From Campylorhamphus procurvoides (Eukaryota; Chordata; Aves; Passeriformes; Dendrocolaptidae): 64,000 nucleotides of DNA. Positions 1 to 13,000 of the stretch are shown in pieces. The notes beneath the pieces are model-generated. The model saw nothing but the letters and a program-made list of their open reading frames with translations, was not told the origin of the DNA and ran no database searches. Numbering within the stretch: position 1 is the first letter of the stretch; each line of letters begins with the position of its first letter. The stretch lies in assembly GCA_013396655.1 (NCBI GenBank), contig WBMV01006429.1:124001-188000 (forward strand). The letters are read 5' to 3'. The position numbers and the translations under genes are program-made.

Positions 1-621
1 AATACATAGGAGGCACAGGGGACTATTTAAGAGTACCTCTGGCTCAGTGACCCCAGCACGCAACCAGAGGTCTGAAAAATAACCCTAAACAGAGAGGCAG
101 AAAGAGCACTGAGCTTACAGGGTCCCCCTTGAGGCTGAGGATCCTGCTCAGGCTCACACCTTTCAAAACCATTTGCAAGAGGGTTTTCTTGTAGGAAACG
201 GGAGTGTTTGCCCCAAAACAAACCTGAGTAATTTGTGCAGACAGAGGTCACTGGGACCACTCGATGCTTTCCCATGTCTCTCAGTTTTCAGAACCTGTGC
301 CCCTCCCTGGCTGCTTCAACCACGAAAAGGATCGGAATTTTTGCCCTTCCTCACTCTGAATACTGAATTCAACGGTTTGGTTCAGCATAAGTCTCTCAAA
401 TGACACTGTTTAGGCTGCAGAAATAAAGAACAGAGAAGCAATTATTCCCTATAAAAACGCAGAGATTACAGGATTGTTCCTGTAGGGGGGGGGTGCCCTT
501 TGGGAAGGATTTGTAACCAGGAGTTAGGACTAGTTTTCCCTTAGGAAGTATTTCCTGTCTAAGAGTATTTTTCTCAAAAATAGTTGGGTGTTTTTCTTTC
601 CCTTCTCCTTTTGCATTGCAG
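1..621. other. Non-genic stretch, nothing recognised
   Basis: No coding exon, RNA gene or mobile element could be recognised. The only local oddity is a run of nine G at 485-493. The last 30 bases are a T/C-rich tract ending in CAG, treated as the acceptor of the next candidate exon. Confidence 0.5.
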
Positions 622-767
622 AGGAAGATGCAGCTTCTGTCCTTCTCTGGACTGTGGAAGAGATGAACAGATGTCACAGGCAGGTGCAGTGCAGAGGGTC
701 TGGAGGGAGGACAGAGAAGATGAGCCTGGAGGAGATCAGGAGGGGTGTCTTTCTCCGTTCTTTTTAG
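622..767 (+). CDS. Candidate 3'-terminal coding exon, unknown product
   Basis: A long pyrimidine tract (about 590-615) ends in 'gcattgcag' at 613-621, a convincing splice acceptor. If the exon starts at 622 with two bases completing a split codon, the frame from 624 stays open for 47 codons to a TAG at 765-767. The tail reads like protein: it begins EDAASVLLWTVEEMNRCHRQ and continues with a basic and acidic stretch (TEKMSLEEIRRG). A canonical AATAAA follows 16 bases after the stop. The upstream exons would lie outside the window, since no good donor is visible in 1-590. I do not recognise the family. A 47-codon open frame can arise by chance, so only the combination of acceptor, frame and poly(A) signal supports it. 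Confidence 0.28.
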
Positions 768-782
768 TGCTCTTGGCTTTGA

Positions 783-788
783 AATAAA
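783..788 (+). terminator. Poly(A) signal AATAAA
   Basis: Canonical AATAAA hexamer just after the stop of the candidate exon at 622-767, followed about 35 bases later by a T/G-rich stretch that could act as a downstream element. Such hexamers are common by chance in A+T-rich DNA. Confidence 0.3.
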
Positions 789-1557
789 TATTCTTGGATT
801 CTTTCCTCTGCCTTGGCATTTTTGGGGGTACCTGCATGTCTCACTCTACAGTTTCAGTATCTCAAAACTAAAAATGGGCAAGATTCCAAGAGAAATCATT
901 TTGGAGTGTGGACAAAACCCTCATTCCATCAAATGGGGGTCTTAGTGTGAAGGAAGCTGCAAAGCCAGCTCTGTCTTTGAAACCCTGAGTAAACCTACAA
1001 CCTCCCTCACAGCTTGTCTGGGCACTTCATCTCTTCACACAGCCAGGGGAATCCAAAACACCACCATTACAGCTTCATTACTTCCTGAGGCCAAAATCAA
1101 TGTAGTGCAGGGCTCAGGAGTTGGGTACAGAGCCACCTCTGCCACTGCAGGGAGTGCAACATGGAACAGAACCTGTGCCAGCACAGCTGCCAGCCCTGGG
1201 CAAGCAGGTCCCAGATAGGGCAACTTGGTGGGTTTTTTTCCTTCCAATCAATTTGCTAAAATGACCAGAAAGCAAATCCAACACTGGAATATTTTTGGGA
1301 GATTGAAGGCAAAGATGCAGCTGCAGCCCCGTGTAAGCTTAATGGGAAAATAAATGTCATACGAACCAAGGAGTGGATAATTATGTGTTGCCTAAGAAAA
1401 AGAAAACTGCTCCCTCCTAGAGCTTATTTCATTTGGAATGTAAGTGCTGCTGGTGAATTTCCATTCAGGAAAAAAGATGGGAACGGAGGAAAACGGGCAG
1501 GAGAAGGTCCACAGGAGTTTGTATACAGGAGCAAGAGGATATGCCAAATTAATTTAT
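789..1557. other. Non-genic stretch, nothing recognised
   Basis: Single-copy DNA with no repeat, RNA gene or convincing exon seen on either strand. Confidence 0.5.
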
Positions 1558-1637
1558 TAGAATTATTAAATGGTCTGGGTTGGAAAGGACCTTATAGATC
1601 ATTTAGTTCCAACTCCCTGCTGTGGGCAGGGGATCTG
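1558..1637 (-). mobile_element. CR1 LINE 3'-end fragment
   Basis: Shows the reverse complement of the avian CR1 3' terminus: 'ggtctgggttggaaaggacc', then 'agatcatttagttccaact' and a 'gctgtgggcagggg' block. About 80 bp remain and there is no open frame. It is a typical 5'-truncated dead copy, inserted in - orientation. Confidence 0.85.
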
Positions 1638-2353
1638 ACTTTTTCACGTTAAAACATGGGTATTTTGGACATGGTGAAGTAGTTATTTCATGAAAGAGAA
1701 AAAGGGACTTAGTGTTACACATGAGTCAGTGCATTTCTTAAAAGGAAACAAATCAAGTGCTTTAAGGGAAAAGATCCAGCCTGCAGTTCCCTAATCATGT
1801 TTCCAAAGATAAATGCATGGATCATAGAAGGCCACAGTGGTCCCTCTAAACTGACAGCAGAATCTGCACAGGGAGATGAGGCAAAACCGCAGGAGGCTAC
1901 TTAATGGTGCTCGAAACTAAGAGATAAAAAGGCAACAGCAAAACAAAGTGTCTCTCTTAAAAAAATCCATCTGAAAACACGCAGAGATTGGAAAGAATAT
2001 GCAATTCAGATTCCTCTCAAACTGTGATTGCAGGGACAAAAGGGGTTTTTTTTTCTAGGACATGCTATCCTACTGTCTGCTCTGGAGGGGTCAGAAGTGC
2101 ATGAGTCAGGCAGAGTCACAGCGAGGACAAAACCAACCTTGAGCTCTGAAAACCCTGAGGTAGCTCAGGGCAAAAAAAAACCTCACAGAAATAGTTCAGC
2201 ACCAGCCTGGGTGGAAAGCAGAGGAATTTCTTGTCTGAACAAAAAAAATGAGGCAAGACACAAACCCAGGAGAGCCCAGACACAACTTCACAATTAATGA
2301 AAGAAATTCTAACGAGGACTGCCGTGTTCATTTTAGGTCATGCATTTTGAATT
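1638..2353. other. Non-genic stretch, nothing recognised
   Basis: Single-copy DNA with short T and A runs (around 2045 and 2170). No exon or repeat was recognised. Confidence 0.45.
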
Positions 2354-2530
2354 CACAGAATAAAAGGCTGGTTGGGGTTAGAAGGGACTTCTGGGTGCCA
2401 TACAGTCCAACCCCCTACTCAAGCAGCTGCCCAGGACCATGTCCAGATAATTTCCCAATCTCTCCAAGGATGGAGAGTCCTCAACCTCTCTGTACAACCT
2501 GTGCCAGTGCTCAATCACCCCCAAGTACAA
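2354..2530 (-). mobile_element. CR1 LINE 3'-end fragment
   Basis: Reverse-complement CR1 of the subfamily with 'cacagaat', 'gttggggttagaagggact', 'cagtccaaccccctactcaa', 'ccaggaccatgtccagat', 'atctccaaggatggagagtc' and 'aacctgtgccagtgctcaat' in the expected order. About 175 bp survive. It is clearly diverged and non-coding, and open frames crossing it are meaningless. Confidence 0.93.
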
Positions 2531-5260
2531 ATGCATCTGCCTGTGCATTCCCAGCCCTTGCAGATGGTTTGGCATTGGACAGGTCTTTAATTCCAATGCT
2601 CTGAAATATTTCCTTCAACGTGCATTTTTCTGCCAGTCTTCAAACCTGTAAATCTCAACAGCAAGTCCCACATACCTCTTTAAAATGGGGAAGTGAGCAG
2701 GACCTGCTGCTTTTAATTCCCTTTTTACTTTTGCTGAGCTGCTTCTTTTAAACTGAAGCCACAGCCACTTAATTTTGCTCTCCAGCATTACCAGTTGGTG
2801 GGATTTGATTTTGCTTTGCCTTTTTTATTGTTGAATGGTGGAAGAAAACAGCCACATCACAGCAATGCAGCACAAACCATGGGCACTGGCCCTGAGAGCA
2901 TCAGTGGGTGCTGACATAGGTGGGCCAGGACGGATTGCAAAGGGACTGGCAATGGCACAGGAGGAGCTGGACCTCTCTCTGCTCCCCCAAATGAGCTTCC
3001 TGAAGAGCCACACACGTGCAGCAGGCTGGGAAGTTGCATGTGAGGGTTCATGTCCTCAGAGATGAGGAGCAGCTCCACTGCAGGCTGCTGACCTACATTG
3101 CCAGCTGGAGAGGGACAGCTGCCCCACAGGGAATTCCAGCCAACCTCCCAACACACAGGGACAGAGATTCCAATGCCCTGTGCCTTGTAAAGTGACAAAC
3201 AGAGCTGGAGCAGCCACGTGGGGACAGGGGTTTACATACAGATCAACACTTAATTGCCACAGATTATCTATAATTGACAATACCCTTTATGCTAAGATGA
3301 GACAGACAAGTCTGGAAGGGTCTCCAGGGCAATAGTTGTTCCTTAGTGCCCTAACAAAGTTGTTCCTTTCCCAATCCCATTTGAGCAATTCCAGCCCCAC
3401 TGGTCTCCTGGCTCCCAGCAAATGGATCAGGTACCCCAAGGTACAATTGTTCAGACCCAAAAGAGCTCTGCTCCAGTCACAATTTTAAGGCAAGGTTATT
3501 TTCATAAATGCTAGACTTGCCTGTTTGGAGGCTTGATGTGTTACTGACAGCCATACAAGTCAGGTTGTGCAGATGCAAGAGATGCTGCCTTTTTTTAGGT
3601 GTAATTAGCATTTCATTTCCTATCAATTTCCCCATCATGTTGAGCATCACCAGGGCAATGGCAACATTCAAAAGAATGCTTCGTTGCAGATTTACACTAT
3701 TAAAAAAACAAACAAATCACAAACAAAAAAACCTTAAGCAATTTCTGAACTAAAGGGCGGGGGTTGTTTATGTTTTCACTTGGTTGGTTTCGTTTGGGGT
3801 GGTTTTGTTGCTGTTGTTATTGTTTGGGGTTTTTTGTGTGTAGTGATTAATTCAGTAATTACTGAATCAATAGCAGGGAGCATATCCAAAGCTTTAGGAA
3901 GGCTTGAATTCTATATATTTTCTAGCGTTATTTAATTTCCCCCATGAATTTCAAAGGTTACCTTATTAAAACTTTTCTTGCAAAAAGTAAGTTTTTAGTG
4001 AATAACAGAAAGAAGACCAGGAATCTCCTTGGCTTTTGCACACACAACAGGGGATGCTTCCCTGCTGTCCCCAGCTCCTGGCTGCACAGGTACAGCAGCT
4101 TCAAAGAGGGCAGCAAAGGGCAGAAGAACCTCCTGTGGGAGCCCTGCCAGGCTGTGTTGGCATTTGGGTGGGCAGCTGAAGGTCAGCAGTGCACCAGGTC
4201 ACAGCCCCAACCCCCATGGCTGAACCTGTCACACCTTAAGAGGATTATTGTTGGCAACTCTTTGTCGCTTCTCCCAGCTTGGAGAAGCTTTCCAAGGGAA
4301 TTCACATCAAAATGGATGCATCTCCCTAAATTTGGGGTTTAGTAAGAGGGGTTTTTCTCCAGCTTCCCCACTGACCCCTCTGCTGTGAGCTGAGACCCCC
4401 AGTCTCTGGCTGGAGAGCAGACAGGGGATGAAACCATGTCATAAAACAACAATTATTATGGTGCTTTCCTGATTACTCGGGGCCAACTGAGGACATCAAA
4501 AACCAAACAGGACTTCTCAGCACAGAGAGAGAGACCAACACCTGACAGAGCCATTTGCAAAGCTTCTCCCTGACAGGTTTGCCACCGACATCAGCCTCTG
4601 CTTTAATAGCCCTGACATGTTGTTTGTGCTGTTCTTGCCTCCCCCACGATTGCAGCAAATCACAGACAATATTCCTTTGGCTGTTTGGTGACAGGAGGAG
4701 AATGTCCCAACCACTCTGGCTGGGGACAGCCTAGTCATGGACATAAAGACACCCAGAAAAGCAGCCTGAAGGTTTAGAGTCTGTACCAGAGGCATTTGAT
4801 GCTTCCCAGGGGCACTACAGGGTGCTCACAGTGCCATAAGAGACAGGTGCCAGTGTAAAACCCACGGGTAATTCCTGTGCTAAAACAAAGCTTTATGAAG
4901 TCTTTGTGCAACCTTGACCATCCTTCACGGAGCAACTGTGCACAACAAAAGGAACAAATGGTTATGGCCTCGAGGCATATTATTTTTTTACCTTTACAAT
5001 ACATTAACTGCTTTGTAATTTAGATTTTTCTGGTCAGGCTTTGATTAGAATGGAGCTGAGGGGCAGCTGTCCCCTGACAAACAGAAATGTCCACAACAGG
5101 ACAGTTTTTAATACCCTGCACATATTGAATGACAAACTGCAAGGAGTGAGCTGGACTTACTGTCCCTTAGCAGAAAGAGGCCTTAAAAGGTTTGCAGAGT
5201 AACCAGTGTCTTTCTACTTTAATGATATTATTGACTGGTCTTTTGCTATTATGGGTTCTC
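2531..5260. other. Non-genic stretch with a G/T-rich tract and a possible conserved element
   Basis: No gene was recognised. A strongly G/T-rich tract lies at about 3755-3845 with several G3-G5 runs. The stretch at about 3500-3690 is A/T-balanced with homeodomain-like ATTA motifs ('gtaattagcatttcatttcc') and reads like conserved non-coding DNA, which is an impression from texture only. Confidence 0.35.
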
Positions 5261-5325
5261 AGGCACATGGTGTGATTTTTGGGGAGGTCCTGAGTGTTCC
5301 TTCCAGCTCAGAACATTCTGTGATT
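5261..5325 (+). mobile_element. CR1 LINE 3'-terminal fragment (short)
   Basis: Contains 'ggcacatggtgtgattttt', 'ggggaggtcctg', then 'ccttccagctcagaacattc' and 'tgtgatt', matching in order the 3' end of CR1 copies in + orientation. The piece between the two halves is shortened, suggesting an internal deletion. Confidence 0.7.
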
Positions 5326-8300
5326 TGTGTGTCAACCTGGGGATCACTGGAGAGACATTTGAAAGAGGCAATTTAATAATACTTAAGGAACAAGAGCTCA
5401 TAGTATATTATTTTAAATTGAAAAATGAACTGTGAAAGGTTCTAACAGTAGGGGTTTGATTTTCATGGTAATTGGATGTACACAGGAGAATTCCACTTGG
5501 TTAAGAAATCATCCATAGGATTGTGGTTTCTGTGTCAGATACACCCCTGAGACTCCTGTAGCCATCCCTAAGACAAAGGGCAAAAAAAACCTCAGAGGAT
5601 TTTCATGCTTACCTGTCACCTTGAGATAAATACCCAAATTCAACTCATTCCAAAGGGAGCCTGACTGCCTGAAAAAGGCAGCAAGAAAATAAGAAGTATT
5701 GAGGAAGCACCGTATTTATTGAAAGAACAAAAGACTAATTTTCTCTATAATAAAATCCACACATAAGCGTTTGTTTCTACTATTGTATTCCAACAAAAGT
5801 AAATTAAATGGTGTCAGAATTGATGGCTTTTCCTCGTGAAACAGATAACAGCCACAAGTGAGGCTGTGGCAATGAACTAAACCAAGAATTGGGTTCATAA
5901 TGTTTAAAGAGAGCAGGAAAAAACCAACAACCACTTAAAAACAGACTCTGTGACTAACTTTGCTTCGCTCCTTTTACACTATAAATGCTTTATTTATCTT
6001 CTTTACTTTTTGTGGGTTTTTTTAATCTTAGAAGATCAGCAATGATAATGTAAGCCAGTGGCAGACAAAGGAAAGAGAAAAGATCTCCGGTGATGGGGAA
6101 GTTTCAAACACTCCCAAACCTCTGTCAGCTCCACGTCTGCAGCATCTCCAGTGCAGGCTGCTCCTTCGTGCTGCTCTGCCTGATGAGTCACAGAGATGGA
6201 TGGAGGAGTCTGCAGAGCAGCAGACATGAAATCTGCTCCTTATTACAAACCAACAGAGGAAATTGCAGACAGAACAACTATATTTAAATACAGACAGCAC
6301 AGAGCTGTGGGAATTCTGCCCTCTCACTGCAGCCTCCCCAGCACAGACATCCCCTCACTCCTCCCAGCACGGGAACACCCTCTGGGGCTCCACTCCCAGG
6401 CACTGAATCCTGGGGGGGGCTTTGCTTTTCTCTTTTCATTTCTGCCCTTGTCACTATTCAGCCTGTACATGAAGGGAGACAGTGGCCTCGTGCAAGGGTG
6501 CCTGGGCTTGCACAGGGTATGGCTTCATCTTGAGGCTTTTACTAAATGTGTTGCTTGACTTTGCAACCCAATGCTCTCAAACTGGAAGTTACCCATTCCT
6601 GCACCAGGTTTTCCAAAGAGAAAAGGACTTAAACTTGTTAGCATGTGTGATCCAGGCAGCTATCCACTGGCTCCATGAGAAAAGATGGAGTCCCAGCTCT
6701 TCTCAAATAAGCAAGAGACCCCTCCTGACTTTCTTAGGTCAGGCTTTACTTTGGACTGCAGTTCAAGGTCCCCCAGTGCAGGAGGGTTGAGGAGGAGGTG
6801 ACAGCACCGATCTGGATCTCACATAAACACTATTTGCTGTCCAGGGAAGCAGCAGCAGCACACTCAGAGGCTCCTGCAGCTCTGCACTGCAGGTCAGAGC
6901 AGTGTGAAGCCCCTTTTCTCTCTGGGTTGAGGGCAGAGATGGTGCCCTCTAGAGCTGGCACCACACACCTGCCCAGATCCTTGGAACATGGGAAGAGGGA
7001 CACTTTTGTGGGACCAGGAGACCAAGGACTTCAGCCAAAGCAATGTACTTCCTTCAGCCTGTGAAAATTCAGGGACCTGCCTGCAGAAGAGCCCAGACTT
7101 CCCAGAAAATTCTGTTCTAAGTATCTGCCCTCGATATTTGGCTCAGAAAAATGTCCTGCAAAGCGCTCAGAGGGAGCAGTTGGCAGTGGAAGAGCAAGGT
7201 CTGATTGAACCCCTGGCTGAGGGATGAAAGCCCAGAGCTCTGGTCACCTCTGCCAGCCCCTGGCAAGGTCACTTAGCCAGGTATTCTGAGATCTTAGAAC
7301 AAAACAGAAAATATCTGGATTATTGCTCTTCTTTTCAGAGGGCTTGGCCCTGGGGCAGGTGAGCTGAGCTAATGGAAAGCACAGGGCCAGGTCATGTTTC
7401 TGAGCTCTCAGCTCTCTCAAACACCATCAGAGAGCTGCTACAAGGGCACTGCTTGGATTTGGAACACAAAACACCTCCAAAATTACCCTTTTGGGGCAGC
7501 CTTTACTATTTAGAAATACATCAGCATTCATTTTCCCCTTCCAAGGCCTGTAGTACAGAAGAAATTCTGACAACTGTGCTAGTTGTCAGACAGCAGCAAG
7601 AGCTGAAATCAGGAGCCAAGTAAGAACCAATATTTTTATGCAATGCCAAGATGCTTGTTTGTATTTTGTTGCCAAACAACTCGCAGCAAATTACTTGCGA
7701 GAGAAGGATCCAAAGTATTTTTGCTCCCCGACAAAAGTTAATGAATGGAACAGCCACACTAAGTAATAAAGAGAAAATATTTCTAATTTATGGAATGTTG
7801 CAAAAGCTATATTCATCAATTTACTCTGGAGAAATGGACTGTAATAATAGCTCTCATTAAATATAGCAAGGAAGGAAATTAAAGCTGACTTAGTATAGAA
7901 AGCTTCCCGATATAAACATTGCTGAATGACAATGTCCAGATCCCAAAAAAAATGTCCAGGGCCCTGGGAGGCAAATGTGAGAGTGACTCAGGCAGAGTGC
8001 TCTGCCCCACAAAGGAGGAAAGTACCCACACTGACTCCAAATTGTGTAAATTAATAATAACAGACACTTAAGGGAGTTTTGGGAACCTCAAAGAGTAACT
8101 AGACATGTATTTTCCTGTCCATCAAGCGAGGCAGCACGCTGTACATTTGAACTAGCAACTGGTAAATTAATCTAGTTAATTAATTGTTATTTTTCTAAAC
8201 TATCATAATGTCCTCTATGGATTCTTCTACTGATGTTTTCCACCCACTGTTTCAATCCCAGTATAGCTCAACCCCAAAATTCCCATCCTCTTCCCAAGTC

Positions 8301-10000
8301 TTTCCTCTCACTGCAGACAACAGTCACCCAGTCCTACTTCTCAGATAATACCTTCAATTCTCCTTCTAGGTCACAGATTTTTATGCATCTTAACTCCAAA
8401 ATTAAAGGTTTTCCAAAAAAATAAAGCTCAATCCCTAGAGTTCACCAGCTAAAAATCAGGGGTCTATCTCCAGAGGCAAAGGTCTGGAAGCCCAGCCATC
8501 TAGGACACCTCTAATTCCTATATTTAATCCTTTAGATTTAAGCACAAAACTACACATTTGTCACTGGATTCCAAAACAAGCCCTTAGTATTTACAAAACC
8601 ACACACAAAATACTAACCATGGCAATCCCTTTAATTTCCCAACCAGTTATTATTTCCACACTTCACTATGAGATGTTTTAAGTGAATAAGAGTTTTGCTT
8701 CATCTCCCTGGGTCTCGTTAGTAGGTCTGAATCTCCTCACAAAGCTCCAGGGACATGATTCACTTTATAAGAAAAGAAGTAATAATACAAGCAATGCAAC
8801 CACTAATGAGAAAAAGGGAACATTGTAATTACTGTTAACAATATAGGGGTTCTTCACACACTGCAGTCTTCTCAACTTCCCCACGTGGAGAGCTAATTTT
8901 TATACTCTGCTATAGAGAAAATATCAAATCAATTACAGAAATGTAACATTCAGGGTTTGCATCTCCTTGTTGGGATTTTGAAGAGATGGAAAGAAAAGAG
9001 AGGCCCAGCCACTCCTGGGAAAAAGCACAGCTTGAGGGCTGATTTTTTAAAATATATCATCAAAAAGATTATGGTAACAAATGGGAGGGCAAAGGGGACA
9101 GTGACAAGCAGCAAATGCTGCCCACAAATCCTGACTTGTCTGGAATTTTAAGAGATCTGATGTTTGGTACAGACAGACTCCTCATGTGACTTCTCCAACC
9201 ATGTCCCTAGCAGAGAATTTCACTGAATATTGAAGATTTGCTTGTATTTACCAGTGGAATCTCTTGGTACCACTATGCTGTTACTCCTACCAGTGATGAT
9301 CTCTCAGTCTCCCACTTCTCCATCCTGCCTCCCACACAGACATTCCCAAAACAAGCTAATAAGTGTGACAGAGAAGATCACATCCCCCCTCCGTGTCTGT
9401 GGGTTTTTCTGATGGCACCCAGCAGAATTTTTAGCCCCAAGGCTCGGGGATTTCATAATCACCACGCTCGTTCTGTTGGGTGCACAAGGAATTTCTCACT
9501 TGAAGCACACAGAGCCTGCACAACTGTGTCAAACTGAGTCCCTGCACAGTGTGGGGGTGGGAAAAGCCCTGCAAACCATTTATCCTACAAGTGCTGCCCC
9601 ATTCTCTGGACAGGGGGACCCACTGCAAGGGGCTGCCCTGGCAGGGGAGTGAATATTTTGGGAAGGAGCCAGTTGTTATTCAAACAGATTGCACCTGGAA
9701 ACACACCAGCCAGCCCCAACAACTGGATTGTTCATTCAAATGGTCTGAGAGCGAGCATTTATCTTTGTGCTCCCAACAAAAGAGAGAAAGAAAGAAGAGC
9801 TGCTTTTGCCAGTCCTTTGTAGCATCATCTCTTTCCATCAGACCCTGCTTCTTGCACGGAGGTTTTACCGTGATTGGTTTCTTTGACATGTGTTTCTATT
9901 GCTTTTCATCTGAAAGGACAAGGTGGCTAAAAATTAAGTGAATTGTTCATTAAATAGTGCCCCTTGCTTTGAGAAAAGGTCACCCTTTCCCTGAATTCTT
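5326..10000. other. Non-genic stretch with one conserved-element-like patch
   Basis: No exon, repeat or RNA gene could be supported. The patch 7640-7870 differs in texture: A/T-rich, with retained CpG ('ctcgcagcaaattacttgcg') and a 6-bp inverted repeat CTCGCA/TGCGAG at 7680-7685 and 7696-7701. It could be a conserved non-coding element. A TTAATTAA-rich patch sits at about 8165-8190. Confidence 0.35.
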
Positions 10001-13000
10001 TGATGCAGCGTTAACGATGCCTTTCCTTCCACAGGCTCTGTGCATAAAAGACAAGCTCTTGGAGAAAAAAATTAGAAAATAAACCTTCTCCCCTCCATCC
10101 TTCCCGTGCTGGTAATTTAAGAGATAACTGTTTTGGAGATAAAGTTGATTTCTGATAACAAAAGGCCCACTGTTTAAAAGTGGAGTCTGCAACTCTTAAC
10201 AGGTGATTGACAAGAAAGACAGTCCAGCAGGAGGAGTGACCACAGAGGCTGATAGGGACTGGCAACAATGAGGAATAAAGCAGCAATCCTCAATCAAAAT
10301 TACTCCACTGAACTCTTTCTGGGACAGAAGCATATTTTCTTTTGTTTGTATTTTTGGTTTAACTATTGATGCATTTAGACCCAGCAGGAAGATGGGTCAT
10401 CTCCCAGGAAATTGCATCCTAACAGGAGAAACACTCAGCCAGCTCCTTGCTTTGCCCATCCTCTGTGTGTCTGTAGTGCAGACATTCTGAGCTCTGGGGA
10501 TGGCAACTTGGGTGGGTTTCCCCTCTTCTCTTTCATGTTTTACTGCTAATACAAGCAAGGTTATTTGTTCTTAGAGAAATTAGGGGTACAAAAAGAAATA
10601 AAAAAGGTGCTGTCCCTTGCACTGGTTACACCCAAACTGTGTTTGCTTCTTTTATTAAGAAATGCATGTCTGGCTGACTTCACAGTAGGCTCCAAAAGAA
10701 GCCTTGCCTTCTGAAATATGAAGGAATATCTTCCTTTTAGGAGCTAAAATCACCTCTTGATGCATTTAACCCCCAGAAAATTGCCCTCAAAAATAATTCT
10801 GGGTAAAAGTAGAAGTGGACTGAAGAATTATATCACTTTTGAGACCTCCAGCTTGCATTGGTGGTGACCAGAGTACTGGATGTGTTTTGGCTTCTATGGA
10901 CAGTGTGGAGAAAAGCCACTCCTTTGGCAGAGCAGAACCTTCCCATGGGCTCCAAGGACAGAAGGGCAGCAGGAGCTGGAGCCAACACCAGGGCAAACTC
11001 CTGGAATTTCGTATCCTGGCCACTGCTCCACAAGTATTTCTGAGGCTCAGGGACATCTGGAGGGCACATCTGTTGCAGAAGACACACACAGCTGTGTGGC
11101 CTCAGCATTTTGGAGCAAGGGGACCCCCAGAGGCCTCAATTACGTGGTGAAAAGCAGACCAGAAGGTTCAATACTCGTGGGGATCCATATGCCAGAGTCA
11201 CAAGGGACAGGGGCAGATGTTCCTCGTGCTCCTCTGGGGTCTCCCAGTCCTCCTCTCTCCCTTCCTCCCAAAATCCTGACACTGTTGGAGAGGCAGGAAT
11301 CTACAGCTCCACATTGTCCTGAGGTTCTGTGGACTGGACAGTCAGCATTTATTAACTTTCCTCCAACTTTCCTTTATTCTGGCCACCCTTTCCTCTAGTT
11401 ATATGCTACCAGAGGTGCTGACACTGTCAGCATTGTCCAGAAGACAATAATCATTCCTGACCACTTGATAGCCCTCAAAGTTTCCTAAAGAAGAGGATCC
11501 ACGTGGAAATCCACCCTGAGCTGTGAGCTCAGCCACCACACACATTTCTGCACGGAGGAACTCCAGAAAGGCCTGAAAAACTAAAGCTTCAAAGGAAACC
11601 TGAAAAATAAATCTGAGCTTGCAGGAAAAATCAGCAAAGATGAAAGTTTGTAAACGATGACCTCTTTTTGTAAACAGAAATAAGATCATAAAATCATGGG
11701 AGCAAAATGCAGCAGAAGGAAGATACAGCTAAATGGTACACCAGGTGGGACCAACAGGCACAGGAAACCCAGAACCTCATCCATGGCTCTTTTGTGCTGT
11801 GATCTGCAAACCAGAGAGAAGGTGAAACGTAGAAACTCAGCTCACGTTGCAATTTGTTCTCCTTTCCAGAAGTTGAGTTACTTCTGTTGGATTTTTAGTC
11901 TGTTTCTTACACCAGAAAGCTTTATAAGCCACCCTCACTATGGTTTGAAATTCCCAGTCCTTACTCCTCCCCCTGGCTCTCCTGACACGGTTCAAGGTGG
12001 GTGAGACTGAAAGTTCAGTTTCTCCCAGCTCTGTCCCTGTCCAACCTCATTCCACAGTGGGATGAGCTCAGCTATGGATATCCCTGATCCCCCTGGGAGA
12101 GACTGAGGGGGAAAAAGGAGCTGCTGCAGCTCAAAATGCTGGTTATTTATGGTGAGAAAGTCCAGGGGCAGCCTTGGTTATGAAGAGCTGCATCCACTCC
12201 AGTGCCTTGCTCTGCAATCACATTCTCTTCATAAAAATGTGCCTTAATAAAATCTTTTTCTTATGCTATCATGGCCTAAGCAGTACAACTAAATAATGTT
12301 AACAAAATGCACATAAAAACAAAAGAAGGAAACAGTAAAAGAGGTTTCTGATTCTTGCAAAGTAGGAGCTAAGCTGAGACCGTGCTCTGCCCAGAGGTTT
12401 GGTACATGAACCTCAGGAATGGAGAAGAGCAGGAAAAGACCCCCATGTGGTGAAATGTCTGAGGAAACAGAGACAAGGCAGGAATCTGGCTCACATCATC
12501 CAGAGAGCAGGAAAATAACACTGTATTTGGGGATACAGAGAGGAGTGTGCCTTGGCAGAGCCCAGAAATAACCAGTCCATTTCGCCCAGTCCTAACCAGG
12601 AGTCAGAGGATGGGCTGCACTTGTTCCCCCCTTATTGTTTCATTTTTCTCAGCCCTTTAAAATTCAAATGAAAAGGGGGAATGGGTGTAGGTGCAGCAAA
12701 CATGACCTACAGCAGCATTTGAAGTAATTGAAGTCATCTAGCCTGGAATTGTAAGAGACTTGAAGGGAAAAAATAACAACTTCCAGATAAAGAAAACAAA
12801 TTATACATCATGACACGCTCCACAGTCATAATATATGTGTTGTTCTGACAAACATTTGTTCCCTGTCTGATTACAGTGACTTTTATTAAAAGAAGAAAAC
12901 CAACATTTTGGAAGGGAAGAGAGGAGGAAATTGATGAACTGTATCTCATAGTCTCCTAAATATCTGGATTTAGGAATCAGAAGCTGAACACACCCCAGGG

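Noticed and set aside
10880..11398. 172-codon open frame on +
   Set aside because: It overlaps other open frames on both strands over the same GC-richer patch, which is the pattern of a stop-poor composition rather than a gene.
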